Shown here piece by piece: positions 1 through 36,577 of a DNA stretch of 64,000 nt. Source of the DNA: Megascapheus bottae (lineage: Eukaryota > Chordata > Mammalia > Rodentia > Geomyidae); the NCBI GenBank assembly GCA_024803745.1, contig JANJXV010000025.1, forward strand, positions 22,393,110-22,457,109, given 5' to 3'. The notes under the pieces were generated by a model, which worked only from the letters and a program-made list of their open reading frames with translations, searched no databases and had not been told where the DNA came from. The position numbers were made by a program, and so were the translations under genes. Numbering within the stretch: position 1 is the first letter of the stretch; the number at the start of each line of letters is the position of its first letter.

Positions 1-28
1 CACACACACACACACACACACACACACA
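1..28. repeat. (CA)n microsatellite at window edge
   Basis: Pure CA dinucleotide run that begins at or before the window edge. Confidence 0.95.
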
Positions 29-364
29 ATTGTTGAAGGGGGTAAGTATAAGGTCATATACATGTATAAAGAATGTCACAGTAGAGTCAGATGTGACACA
101 CATACACAATCGCAATTCTCAGGATGCAGAGGATTTTAAGTTCCAGCTCCACCTGACCTACAGAATGAGACCATGTGTGAAAAGGTAAAGCAGAATAACA
201 AAAAAAATGTCACAATGCAACCTGTTATATTGTACAATTGATATACCCTAATAAAATTTTTTGAAGTGTTCAGAAAAATAAGTTGTGACTTTGGGCACAT
301 TGGCTTTGTTATCTATGACCTAGATGTGCAAGTTATGATCCGTGTGTAAGAACATGATCTGTGG

Positions 365-550
365 ACTGGGAGTTTGGCCTGATGGTAGAGTGCTTGCCTA
401 GCATGCATGAAGACCTGGGTTTGATTCCTAGGTACCACACATATAGAAAAAGCCTGGAAGTGGTGCTGTGGCTCAAGTGGTAGAACCTCTAGCCTTGAGA
501 AAGCCCAAAGACAGTGCTCAGGCCCAGGACTGGCAAAAAAAAACAAAACA
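365..550 (+). repeat. Type 1 SINE (ID-like head + shared tail)
   Basis: The left half reads like an ID/tRNA-Ala unit (box A-like tggtagagtgcttgcc, box B-like gggtttgattcc). The right half has a second pair (gtggctcaagtggtagaa, then a shortened 3' end) and a terminal A-rich run. Sense orientation. Confidence 0.85.
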
Positions 551-695
551 AATAACACCAACAACAAAACGCATGATCTGTAAGCTTTTTTTGGGGGGTA
601 AGAATTCTTATACCCCTCAAAGTTTAAAAAAGAGTGCGTGTAGTGGGTGGAGAGCTGTAGTAGTAGTTTCCCATAGCATCATTTATTGTTTTTGT

Positions 696-930
696 CTGTC
701 CTGGGCCTTGAACTCAGAGCCTGGGTGCTGTCCTTGAACTCTTTTGCTTAAGGCTAGCGCTCTACCACTTTCAGCTTTAGCCTCACTTCTGGTTTCTGGA
801 AGTTAATTGGATATAAGACTCTCATGAGCTTTTGTGCTTGGGCTGGCTTTGAACTGCAATCCTCAGATCCTAAGATCTCAGCATCCTGATTAGCTAGGAT
901 TACAGGTATGAGCTACCAGCACCTGGCTGA
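696..930 (-). repeat. Type 2 SINE (B1-like head + shared tail), antisense
   Basis: Read on the minus strand, a B1/Alu-like head (ggctcatacctgtaatcctagc-type start) is followed by the same right half as in type 1 elements. Diverged. Confidence 0.8.
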
Positions 931-1079
931 TATCATTTTCTATAGGTGACACTGGCAGTACACAGCTGGTTCCTGTGGATTCTTGTATGCACAAGTGTAT
1001 GTTGCCCATTTCCCCTCTCTCTCTCACACACACACACACATACAAGTCCTTTATTCTCACATGTCCCAGTCTGGTATGT

Positions 1080-1650
1080 AGTTTCCAAGAGTTAGGATTT
1101 CTAGTTTTTATTTTATGTGAGTTGTCTTTTTTTCGGGGAATATAGTCATGCTACTGCAGAACTTTGTCTTGATGGAAGAGCTTGGAATAGCTCTTGGCCA
1201 ATGTATGGAAGGCCTAGCTCCCTTGTTTCTGGACAAATTGGGAGGCATAACTTACTTCCAGGGCTTCCTTGTGGAATACAACTGAACTACTTATCTACTG
1301 ATAGCACCTGGTATCTTGGCTTCCCCCCTTCTGCCCCCCATCTATTTCCCAATATTGGAGAATGTGCCTAGGGCCTCCCATATGATGGGCAAACACCACT
1401 ACCAAGATCTAGCCCTTTAGTAAGTCAATTATCTCAGGGTGATTTGTGGGAAACATGATCCAAGACACGCATCTCAGCACTTTCTACCACTTCCTCTGCC
1501 TGTTGAATATGGATTATTTTTTCCCCAGAACTAGGCCTCAGCCTTGTCTTCCTCCCACATTTATATCCATGGCTTCAACTACTATTCATGTCTGATCACC
1601 AAACTGACACTGCTAGGCCCACTACAGCTGGACAGCTCCATCTAGTTGTA
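1080..1650. other. Unassigned unique-looking sequence
   Basis: About 570 bases without a SINE signature that I can recognise. An open frame at 1117-1371 (+) has no family resemblance I can name. It could be a worn transposon or ordinary intergenic DNA. Confidence 0.4.
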
Positions 1651-1717
1651 CAAGGACACCACCTACATTGACATCTTAGCCACATTCCAAGTACTTAATT
1701 GCTACATGCAGCTAAAT

Positions 1718-1932
1718 TCTTTTTTTTTTTTTTTTTTTTTTTTTTTGCCAGTCCTGGGCTTGGGCTCAGGGCCTGAGCACTGTCCTTGGACTTTCTCAAG
1801 GCTAGAGCTCTACCACTTGAGCCTCAGCACCACTTCCGGCTTTTTTCTATGTATGTGGTACCGAGGAATCGAATCCGGGTCTTCATGCATGCTAGGCAAG
1901 CACTTTAAGCACTAGGCCAAACTCCCAGCCCC
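1718..1932 (-). repeat. Type 1 SINE, antisense, full length
   Basis: Starts with a T-run (the poly(A) tail on the other strand), then the shared tail, then the ID-like head ending in actcccagcccc. Confidence 0.9.
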
Positions 1933-2144
1933 ATGCAGCTAAATTCTTACACTATTGGTTAGTGCTAACAGAAGACTAGTTCAGTCATCTTAGAACATGT
2001 TATTGGGTGCTGTGGAGGTAGCTCAGTGGCACACCCTTGTGTGAGACCTTAAGTTTGAACTCAGGACTTAGTTTGGCTTATTTGGTTGTTATGACTTGAG
2101 CCACTCCTCCAGCCCAGGTTTGTATGTGTATGTAGGTGGGTGGG

Positions 2145-2408
2145 GATTATGGGGCTAGAATTCGGCCTGGGTGCTGTCACTGAGCTCTTCAGCTTAAGGC
2201 TACCACCCTACCCCTGGGCCCGGACATTGTCCCTGAGCTCTTCAGCTTGAGCCTTACCCTTGAGCCAAGTCCCACTTCTCGTTTTCTAGAGGTTAATTGG
2301 ACATAAGAGTCTCAGGTCCTTTTGTGCCTGGACTGGCTTTGAACCTTGATCCTCAGATCTCAGCCTCCTGAGCAGCTAGGATGACAGGTGTGAGCCATCG
2401 TGCCTGGC
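2145..2408 (-). repeat. Type 2 SINE, antisense, with a partial duplication in the tail
   Basis: The right-half signature (ctgtc-ctgagctcttcagctt) occurs twice before the B1-like head, which suggests an internal duplication or two elements joined. Confidence 0.7.
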
Positions 2409-2929
2409 TCAGCCCAGGGTTTTGCTGGTTATTTCTGTGAGTCTTGCTCCTGACTAGCTAGGATTTGTTGCCTGCTAGACACAGTACATTCACACCTAAC
2501 TCATCAATCAACCGCCCTGTGTATTCCTCCTAGATAAAGAGTGTGTAACTTAGGGGAGGGGTATAAACTCCAGAAGTAATCCCTGTCAACATGGTTCTCT
2601 GAAGTGGGATGAAGCTAGGAACGGGGCCTCAACAATCCGTACGCTGATGGGTGGTGAAAGTTGAGGAGACTGGGCCTGAGTTGCTCTTCTTCCCTAAGGT
2701 TTTTCCCACTCTGATCTGGCCCATGCATCCTTGCAAGTTTTTCTGTGCATGGTGGGGGGGTTTGCATCCCTCTCTTGTCTCACTTGCCTCTGTCCCAGGT
2801 TCAGCGGGTCAGTTCTGGACCCTCGGAAAGGTTCCTTCTACCAAGTCCCCGGGGGACTGGACCTCCCTCCACTCTGGAGATCCTGCCTGAGCTGCAAGCC
2901 GGACACAGAGGGCAGCAGAGGCGGAGGGG

Positions 2930-3720
2930 GACAGATGGGGACCCCCCGACCCCCCGCTGCTTCCCCAGCCACTGCCCACCCCGCTCTGCAGAGCAGCCGA
3001 GGTGGTCGGCTCCATCCTCCCGCCGGGCCTCCCCAGGTCAGCGGCGCCCCCTCCGCCGGGTCCCCCGGGCTCCCGCAGGCTGGGCGCGGCCTGGGCGGGG
3101 CGGAGGGGGGCGCCGGGCGTCCGGAGGAGCCCTTCTCTCCCTCACCCGTCTTCTCTATGGTCGCTTCCTCCGGCGACGGGAGGCGGGGGGGGGGAGGGGG
3201 GTCCCGGCGCGCATGCGCAGAGCCGTGCTGGGCGCTCGTCGCCGAGGGGCGGGGGGCGCAGGGAGCCGCCGCCGCCGCCGCCGCCGCCGGAGCTCACCGC
3301 GGGGACCGAGATGCAGGTGGGACCGGAAGCGGAACCCCCCCTCCCAGTGCCTCTTCCTCCCCGCCACCCGACCCCTGGCGCCGGAGAGGAGCCCCGGGAG
3401 GAGTGGGCGTGCGGAGGAGGGGGAGGAGGGAGGGCGTGCGGCCCGCGCGGGGCCCCCCGGGGAGGGGCGTGGGGGGCGGAGGGGGGGCGGCCCGCCAGCG
3501 CGGCCGGGTCCGAGTGCACCGCCCCGCGAAGGCCGGGAGCCGAGCCTGCAGCCCTCCACCACCACCACCACCCGCCCTTCGGGAAGTGTCATAACTGAGC
3601 CCAGAGGCAGGTGCATGGCGGGGGGCGGGGGGAAACTGAGTCACCGGCTTCGGAAAGCCGCGGGGTCAGCGGGTCGGGAAGGGGACGTGGGGTCTGGCTG
3701 GGTGACGCACAGGAGGCCGA
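2930..3720 (+). promoter_or_regulatory. SH2B1: CpG island, probable SH2B1 promoter and 5' noncoding exon
   Basis: Very GC-rich with dense CpG, many GC boxes (gggcgg/ccgccc) and a (GCC)n run at 3265-3290. It lies about 1.6-2.3 kb upstream of the SH2B1 start codon, and the first coding exon opens with a splice acceptor, so at least one noncoding exon must lie upstream. Candidate donors are at about 3316 (gatgcag|gtggga) and 3610 (gaggcag|gtgcat). The exact exon and TSS cannot be fixed from sequence alone. Long open frames here come from the base composition, not coding. Confidence 0.75.
3265..3290. repeat. (GCC)n trinucleotide run in the CpG island
   Basis: About eight GCC units in the middle of the CpG island, probably within or next to the 5' UTR or promoter. 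Confidence 0.9.
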
Positions 3721-12296
<8,576 letters not shown>

Positions 12297-12668
12297 GCCA
12301 CCCACCCGCCCTCCACTCTCCTTGCTCCCCAGCCTTCGGTGGAGAGACTAGGCTGGGTGGGGACATAGAGGAGAGTGGGACTCCACCCCCCCACATGCTT
12401 ACTGACCCTTGTCAGCCAAGGGCATATATGTTGGTACGAGCAGCCATTCAAGAGCCCTGCTAATTCCCCCCAGTTTGTACACTACAGGTGCCCCTTCCCC
12501 ACGGGGGATTTGGGCTCCATTACCTCCCTGCGGGGCTCCTATGCTCAGTCCCATCCCTGGGGGCCATTTCCCCACTAACCACCCCCCAGCCCAAGCAAGG
12601 GTGAGGGGGAAGGGCTGTCAGTTGTATTAAGATTGTCATTATTGTTTTAAACAAAACAGAGCAGCATA

Positions 12669-12674
12669 AATAAA
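12669..12674 (+). terminator. SH2B1: SH2B1 poly(A) signal
   Basis: AATAAA, overlapping a second AATAAA at 12673-12678, lies 373 nt after the alpha stop. This gives a 3' UTR of about 0.4 kb. Confidence 0.9.
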
Positions 12675-12974
12675 TAAAAGGGTTATCTCAGATCCATCGT
12701 GGTGGCTAGTCTTTGCAGTGGCACCCAGGACAGGTCAGGACGGCCACCTCCAACCCCTCCCTTCACCCCCACCCCCACCCCAGGATCTGAGCTCCAGAGC
12801 TGAGAGGCCAGAGAGCCAGCTTTCAGGGCCATGGCTTTCCAGGCTGGTTGGTGTGCAGAGCAGAACTCAGCAGTACCTCTTGGGGTTTCTAGTACATTTT
12901 CTTTCATGAAAGTGTGGCCTACAGACCATTTGTGTGATTGTGTGTGTGTATGTGTGTGTGTGCACACTCATGCC

Positions 12975-13531
12975 AGTACTAGGACTTAAACTTGGAGCCT
13001 GGGTGCTGTTCCTGAGCTCTTTTGCTCACTGGTTAATAGGAGATAAGAGTCTCTTAGGTTTTGCCTGACTGCAGCTGGCTTCAAACAAGGGTCCATGGTC
13101 CTCAGACCTCAGCTTCCTGGGTAGTTAGGATTACAGGCATGAGCCACCAATGCTTGGTGCTTGAACTCAGGGCCTAGTCCCTGAGCTTCTTTTGTTTAAG
13201 GCTAGCACGCTACCACTTGAGCCACAGCACCACTTCCAACTTTTTCTGCTTATGTGGTACTGAGGAATCAAACCCAGGGCTTCATGCATGCTAGGTAAGC
13301 ACTTACCACAAAGCCATATTCCTAACCCCAGGCCTTTTTTTTTTTATGCCAGTCCTGGGCTTGGGCTCAGGGCCTGAACACTGTCCTTGGACTTTCTCAA
13401 GGCTAACATTCTACCACTTGAGCCTCAGCACCACTTCCGGCTTTTTGCTAAGTATGTGGTACCAAGGAACCAAACCTGGGTCTTCGTGCATGCTAGGCAA
13501 GCACTCTACCACTAGGCCAAACTCCCGGCCC
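12975..13531 (-). repeat. Three antisense SINEs in tandem
   Basis: 12975-13150 is type 2, 13155-13328 is type 1 (diverged), and 13335-13531 is type 1 with a leading T-run. They begin about 300 bp after the SH2B1 poly(A) signal. Confidence 0.8.
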
Positions 13532-13784
13532 TCCCCTTTTATTGTTGTTTTTTTTTTTAATGGCCCTTGACATCATTTGATACATGCTGAGATCGACACA
13601 GATGCTTCCTGTCAGCTGCCCATAGCTGTCTGCATTGATAATTTTGTGTGGCATCAGAATCATGTTATAAATATCCAAATGGCCCTCAGTAGCAAAAAAG
13701 GTTTCCCATCCCAGGTGCAACAGGACAGTAAATAACCACATTGATGATCACAGGGTCACTGAGACACTGTCCTGTGGTAAATTT

Positions 13785-14005
13785 TTTTTTGGTGGGCATT
13801 GGGGGGAGTACTGAGGTTTGAAATTGGCAGCTCACACTTGCTAGCCTGGCACTCTACCACTTGAGCCATACCTTTAGTCCTGCTTTCTTCTGGTTATTTT
13901 AGAGACGAAATCTACCAAGCTTCTTCCTGGTTTGGTCTTTGAACCCCAGTCCTCCAGATCTCTGTTTCCTGAATAGCCAATATTACAATCTTGAGCCACT
14001 AACAG
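13785..14005 (-). repeat. ID-like and B1-like monomers, antisense
   Basis: 13785-13882 is an ID-like unit (ctaccacttgagccatacc). 13885-14005 is a worn B1-like unit. Confidence 0.6.
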
Positions 14006-14009
14006 CCAG

Positions 14010-17000
14010 TTGCATTGTTAAGCTTCCTACCCTAGAATGAAAGTAGAAAGGGAGACAGGGTGGGATGGGGGCTCAGTGTTCGGCTGCAGCGGGCTGAGGA
14101 TCAGGCAGGCCTCCCTTTTTGTCAGAGCCAAGTTAGAGACCACATGTCAGCTCACTGGCTTGTAGGCCTGGCTTTGCCCCTTAACCTCCAAGGACGTGGC
14201 CTTATCCTCTGTGAAATGTGAAGTTGCATCTCATTCAATGTGTCTGACATGAGCTCTACGGCCTAAGTAAATGGCTCCCTTTGAGTTTACTTAAACATTC
14301 AGATTAGAGATTTCAAATCTAGATCTAAAGAATGGCCGCCTGGCTGGACTTCGATATCTGCCTCAACTCACAGCTCACCTTCCTTACTGGAGCTGCTGTA
14401 CCTTCCTTCACTGTGCCCCTTTTTGAACCCAGGCTCTTCCCTCTCTAGTTTCTTCCTGTGTTGTGGCTCTGCCCTCGTCCAACAGAGGGCACTCTGGATC
14501 CCCAGAGGGGCGAAGTCTCAAGACTCACCCTACTCTGCTCAGCCCTCCCACCCCCTTCCTCTTGCCATCTGTCTCACTGTCCCCCCCCCCCACCGCCACC
14601 AGGTGCCCCTCAGCCTCTGCCCCACCTCCAAGAGGCCCTACCCATGCTCATGACCTTGCTATTCTGGGCCCTGTGTCCTGTGGGGAGATGGACAGGAGAC
14701 AGCTGGGCACACAGGCCACCCAGGCTAGGGGCTGGCCCCGGGGAAGCCTGCTGGCTCTCCCTGTTCTGTCTCATCCCTGGGGCTCCCCAAACCTTGGCTT
14801 TGAGAGACAGGGGATAGAATTGACCCAGTGGATGGGGGGTGGGTAGATGGAGGAGGGATGAGACTTGGAGACCTGGGTGCTGTGTTCTCGAAGGGAGATA
14901 GCCAGTGCTGGCTGTGGCGCCCTGGAGTAGGCAGGCCTGATCCTCTCCTAATCTAGCAGCAACTGGTGCCCTGAGTCTCCCCCCCCACCAGACCCTGCCA
15001 GCCTTCAGGGACTTGCCTTCCAGAGATGGGGCAAGGGGACCCTCAGCCATGTTTCAGACTGGCCTGGCTCAGCCAGGAGGAGGAGCCCAGGAGGCTTTAG
15101 AGATGGTTCAATTGAAGTCTAGAACTGATCTAGGATGGGACAGGCTCCTGTCCTCCTGTCCTCCAAAAGCAGATCTCTCCCCTGGTCTCAGGCTGGAGAA
15201 GCACCTTCAATGCAGCCATAAGACCCCAGGAGGATGAGAGCCAGGATAGTGTCTGGTACCCCGGATGGCGAGCCTTCTGCAGCTCCTGGCTGGTCATAGG
15301 TCCGGTCTCTGGCTTAGTCTGTCCTTCTGGGACATCAGGGGAGGGAGAAACGAATAACCTCAAAAGGCCCCACTGGCAGCCACATGCTGCAAAGCCTGTC
15401 CCTGTCCTGTACAATCTTGACTCCACTGAAGCTGCCGCCACTGCCACGGGCTACCCTCTCCATGTTTGGACACTCTTGCTGCTGTAGGACAGTGGCCCTG
15501 TCCCTCCCCTTCCTCCAGGTGCTGCTGGAGAGGGGCCCAGCTGGGGCCTGAGAATGTGGGTGCTTGTTGATGTGACCCCATTGTCTGAGCACCGCCCCCT
15601 CCCAGGTCACAGCGGGACTCTGCTTCAGGGGAGGGCTTTGTGGGAACTGTGAAAAAGGGGAGGGAAAGAAGGCCTTGTCCTCATCTCACCCAGGAAGCTG
15701 TCTCTCCCCTAAGTCCAGGCAGAAGACGCAAGTCTAGGAGAAGAATCCTTTAGCCTCATAGCCTTGGTGTGGTACCAAAGCTGGCTTCTTTTCCTGCCTT
15801 CAGGCCTATCTGGTTGCCATGCCCTTTCTTCCTCCCCCCACTCCCAGAAACTGGAGGCCCAGAGGGTGAAGCCAGTAGGGTCACTGCAGGAAACAAGGTC
15901 TGAGTGGAGGCAGAGAAAGGAGGCTTAACCTCACAGTCCTGTTGACCTCTACCTCGTGGAACTTTTCTCCTCTGCTTCTCCTTTTTCTGCCTGTGCCCAT
16001 CCCCATGGTACACTTCTGCTCCTCCAGCAGCTGCCCTGGTGGAGAAAGCAAGACGCCCCCACACTGGAGCAGGGTGGGGAAGGGCGCCTCACAGCAGCTG
16101 CCTCTCTGAGGAAGCTGACACCAGGCCCAGCCGCTTAGCAGCAACTTGTGGCTTTGCACCCAGCCCGGGGTCCCGCCCACCTGGCTGCCGCCCGGCAGTT
16201 CCCTGCTGTTTCTTTTCCCTCTGTTTCCCTAGCTTCCCTCTGACCCAGGCCGCCCAGCCTTTCTGCTCCTTTCCTCCAGCTCCCTTTTGTCCTCTACCTG
16301 GTCCCCCAACCTGTGCCCTCCCCATTCTCTGCCATCTGGAGCCTCTGCTTTACCAACAGTTTCCCCAGGTATCCCATCCTTCATCCCAGGGGTCAGGGCT
16401 CAGGGGTGAACCCACCACCTAGGCCCAGTTCTGAGGTGACAAATGCATCAGGGCCCAGACAGCATGAAGACCAAAAATCCCTTAGGTTAAAGGATGTGCT
16501 GTGTGAAACGAGGTGACTGTTATTATGACTTGGGGTGACCCCACCCCATCCTGAGACAGTTATCCTTCATCGTCATCAGCACATTCTGTAGCCTCTTGGG
16601 TTACCTAGCTGCCTGCGTATCCCATTTTCTCGGGGGGGGGGGATTCCCTGTTAAGGATTGGGAGGGGGGCCTCGAAGGCGATGTTCCCAGAGGCTGAGCT
16701 GAAGCGCCGGGGAGGGGGGGAATTTAGGGGAGAGACAGGCAGTCCTGGCTTTGCTCACCAGGGCCTGGACACTAAATCCCTTGTTGATGGCTATGGCAAC
16801 CCCTCCCTAGGGTAGAGTTACCATCTTCTGTCCTGTCCCCTTGACCCTCTCCCCTACCTACTTCCCCTTGTACCTCTAGAGCCACTTCCTCTGACCCCCC
16901 CCCCAAAAAAAGATAAACTCCCTTTGGTTCCCCCAAAGGCTTGGAGTATCCTTGCAGCTCTTTCAACAAACTAGGTGAAGGAAGAGATTGACCATGGAAA

Positions 17001-17082
17001 CGAGCAGAGGATGGACAGATGGAGAAGGATGAGGAGAGAAAGGTGAGGCCCAAGAGTGGCAGAGGGCTCAAGGGAAGCACAA

Positions 17083-17118
<36 letters not shown>

Positions 17119-17340
17119 ATGCACATGCGTGTAATCAGAACCTCCACGCAACTGGGGAAATCGAGGCAACTAGGGGAGGCATCAGTAGCAGATGACAGAA
17201 AGCAGTCTCTCCCTGCCCCCCTCCTTGTGTCCCTATGAGTGACATCTCAGGCTGCAGCCCCACTGTTCCCCCTCTGTCAGCAGAAATATCTTTCTCTTCT
17301 GACCCCTCCTGCTGGGGTCCCAGCCAGCCAATCCCTGACC
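14010..17340. other. Intergenic SH2B1-ATP2A1, mostly non-repetitive
   Basis: No exon with convincing splice sites and no SINE recognised, apart from a (TG)n run at 17085-17117. Several CAGCTG E-boxes occur (for example near 14700, 15538, 16028 and 16097), which fits but does not prove muscle regulatory sequence for ATP2A1. Confidence 0.5.
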
Positions 17341-17364
17341 TGAGGGAGGGGGGAAACCTGGCCC

Positions 17365-17590
17365 CCCCACTCCCTCATAAGGACCAGCTGGGGGCTGGGG
17401 GGGGTGGCCGGCTGCTAGAAGTGGGACGGGGGTCAGAGCTTCGTGGAAGGAAGAAAAGGCTGAGGGGGGGGCAGGTGATAAACAGGAAGAAACCCAGACA
17501 GGCAGGTGGATACGCTGAGGAAGACCCCCACAAGTGAGAGAGCCCTAGGAAGAAACACATCGGCCCTGGGCCCCCCGAGAAGGGTGCACA
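17365..17590 (+). promoter_or_regulatory. ATP2A1: Probable ATP2A1 promoter and 5' UTR
   Basis: Upstream of the start codon is CCTCATAAGG at 17373-17382, one mismatch from a CArG box (CCWWWWWWGG), followed directly by an E-box CAGCTG at 17385-17390. CArG plus E-box is a common pairing in skeletal-muscle promoters. No clear TATA box was seen and the TSS is unknown. Confidence 0.55.
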
Positions 17591-33365
<15,775 letters not shown>

Positions 33366-33521
33366 CCAGCCCCCCGGCCCCTCCCCACCCGACAGTGACA
33401 CCTCCCTCCAGAGTGGTGGCACCCCCTCCCCATCTTCTTGCCCCAACCCCTGCCCTCCCCCTAAAACTTGGAAACCCCCCCAAACCCGTGGGGCTTCAGG
33501 GGCGACCGACTGAGCTGCTTA

Positions 33522-33527
33522 TTTATT
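33522..33527 (-). terminator. RABEP2: RABEP2 poly(A) signal
   Basis: TTTATT on the plus strand is AATAAA for the leftward gene. It lies 480 nt past the RABEP2 stop, and no other AATAAA occurs between them. Confidence 0.8.
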
Positions 33528-33530
33528 GAA

Positions 33531-33536
33531 AATAAA
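33531..33536 (+). terminator. ATP2A1: ATP2A1 poly(A) signal
   Basis: AATAAA, 166 nt after the neonatal stop. Confidence 0.9.
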
Positions 33537-34006
33537 TGACAGAAAAAATAATGGCCTCGCCTCCGTTCATGTCTTGGGCCTGTGCCAGGCCAGTGGACAA
33601 GCGCCTTAGTGTCATGCGGTCCAGGAAGTGGCTGGAGGACTGCTGATGCTGGAGCGCTGGGAGCCACCGTGTGCTGGGCTGGCCGCAAGAGCAAGAGACA
33701 GAGCCTGGACCCCCTGGCAGGGCAGGGAGGGGAGGGGGGGCGGGTCCAGGAGGCAGCATGGCAGCCAGAAAGTCGCAGGCCTCAGCCTGCACCTTTGGTG
33801 CTGGGAGGGGGCTGGGCCCCCACTCGGGTATCATCCTGGGAAGGGCGCTGGGTGGTGCATCTCCACCCCAGCACTGGACCCCCAGGCCTAGAGAGGGCGG
33901 ACTGCATCCTGAGCCCCACAGTCCAGACCCTAGGGGTCCGCGAGGAGGAGCATGGTCCTCCCGAGGGTGGGAGGGGACAGGGACGAGTGGCTTCTGGCCG
34001 GACCCC

Positions 34007-36536
34007 TCAGGTGTCCTTGATGTCCCTGACATCCCTCAAGGGAGCCTCATCCATGATGCTTCGAACTTGCTCCAGAGTCTCGGCCTGGCGGATCCGCTCC
34101 AGGCGCACCTAGGGGTGGGCGAGGGAGGCAGGCGCGCTGTGGCCGCTGGGCCTGTGGAGGGCATCCCCGGACCATGGACATACTAAACGGCTTCTACTGT
34201 GGGGAGGACGAGGAAGGGCCACGTCACCAGCACTGGGGTCACCGGAAGCCATGGCAGTGTGGTGGGAGGGGCTGGGATGTATACCTGGAGGGCCTGGGAA
34301 AGCCGCACGAAGTCCCTCTGCACCTGCTCACTGGTCTCCAGCTCTGCCTGCAGCCGCAGCGTCTTAGCCCTCTGCTCGGAGAGGAGGTCCGTGAGCTGGG
34401 TCTGCAGGGACAGGACGGTGAGCTAGAGCCAGACTCGCCTGGGGCCAGAAGGGAGGGTGACCAACACAGTGAGAGACCCCCCACATGGCTGCCCTCGACA
34501 CCACCCGACTATCTCCTCTGTCCAGCTGCTGCCTGGCTCGAGGGAGATGGGTAGGGCAGGGTGAGGGCCCACGAGGGTCACCTGTGTACGGCTGCCCGGT
34601 CCCTTCTCACCTAGGGCCAGGAGTTGGGCTCAACCTCACCTTGTGGTGCTCCTGCTGGAGCCGCTCTACCTCGGTCCTCAGGCTGCACAGGGAGGCTGGG
34701 AAGTCAGGCGAAGGAGCTGGAATCAGGTCCACACCATTTCTCTCCCTACCACAGCCCGGCCTAGGCAGCGTGCCAGCCCCTACTCACCCTCCAGCACCTC
34801 TGCAGGAGAAAGAGAAAGGTCAAGGCTGCTTCTGCTTGGCTCCCAGCCTGCTGCCTACACCCGGGCCCAGGCAGATCCTGCAGGAGGTCAGGGTCCCTCT
34901 TCCCTTGTCACCACTTTCCTCACCTGCCTCTTCCCGTTGCACCCTCAGCTGCCCCTCCAGGCTGGCCTTGGCAGCCGTCTCCTCCTCCAGCGCCTCTCGG
35001 AGTGTCACGATCTCGATGCGCAGGCGCTCAGCCTCGTGCTCCTGGGCCTGCTGTCGGGCCCACGCCCCCTGCCGTGTGCGCTGTACCAGCTGCTGCAGCT
35101 CCTGCAGGAACATGGGTGACCGACCAGCTGGGCACAGGGCAGAAGAGGGAAGGGGCCTGAGCTTCTTTTTGCTCAAGGCTAACATTCTACCACTTGAGCC
35201 ACAGCACCACTTCCGGCTTTTGGGTGGTGAGTTTGAAGCCTGCCTGGACTACACAGGGAGATCCTGTTTCAAAATAAAACAAAGCAAGTCCAGGACTGGG
35301 GCTGTGGCTAAGTGACGTGGTCCAGGTGTTAGGTTCTCCCCCAGCATTGCAAAAGTAAGAGCAAACTGAATCGCTGCCTCCTTGGCATCAAGCAGTGGGT
35401 CAGCTCTCACTGCACGCTAACACTGGAAAATGGCACCCTTCCACTGCCCACATGAAGAAACCAACCGAGTCTTAGGGAAGAGTCACTGTGTCGGCTAAGG
35501 CAGCACAGTACTACAGTCACTCAGGCCTTTGGTCCCAGGCCTTGCTCTCTTCTTCCTGGAGAGGAAGAACAAGGTGGCCCCTGGCTTTTGGGGTCCACAT
35601 CACACTTGCCTGCACAGAGCTGGGCAGTGCCTCCTCCTCGCCCCGGCGCTGCTCTAGGCCCTGGTGGGCTGTGGATGGCAGCTGCTCAGCCCGAAGCCCT
35701 TGGTTTTCTTCATGTAGCCGCTTCACCTCATGGCTCAGGCACTTGTGGGAGGTGGCCAGCTCTGCCTGGGGATGGGGAGTAAAACAAGACATTGAGGAAT
35801 AGTCTCCAAGCCCTACCCCTGAACCCCTGCCAGACGCTGTCCCAGAAGGCACTTCACTGTCTCTGGTCCCACGAGCTACACTTCATGCAGCATCTCATCT
35901 TGTGCCTGCACGCCGTATTTTTATCTAATTTGTGGTGTGTGTGTGTGTGCCAGTACTGGTGTTTGACATCATTACTTGGAATTCAGGGCCTCATGCCCCT
36001 ATTTAGCTTTTTCACTCAAGGCTGGCACTCTATCATTGGAGCCATAGCTCTAACTTTTGGCTTTTTGGGGTGGTTAATTGGAGATAGGCATCACATGGAC
36101 TTTTCTGCCCAGACTCTGAAACTCAATCTTCAGATCTCAGCCTTCTGGTTCACTGCTCTTACTTTTAAGACAAGATCTCACCATGTAGTCAAGGCTGGCC
36201 TGGAACTCACAATCTTCCTACTGGAGCCATGTAAGTACTGGGATTACAGGCATGAACTGCCATGCTTGGCAATATGCTTTCTTTAAGGCTAAAAGTAATT
36301 GTGAACTTTCAGATCAGGAAGCAAGCCAGGTGCCTGTGGCTCACAACTGTAATTGCAGCTATTCAGGAGGTCAAGATCTAGAGGACCACAGTTTGAAATC
36401 AGCTTGGGCAGAAAAGTTTGCTACATTCCACTTCAAAACAACCAGCAAAAAGCAGAACTAGAGGTATAAACAGGTCCCTTAGTTCAAGCTCCAGGACTGG
36501 CAAAAAAAAAAAAAAAAACAGTACTGAAAGGTATGG

Positions 36537-36577
<41 letters not shown>

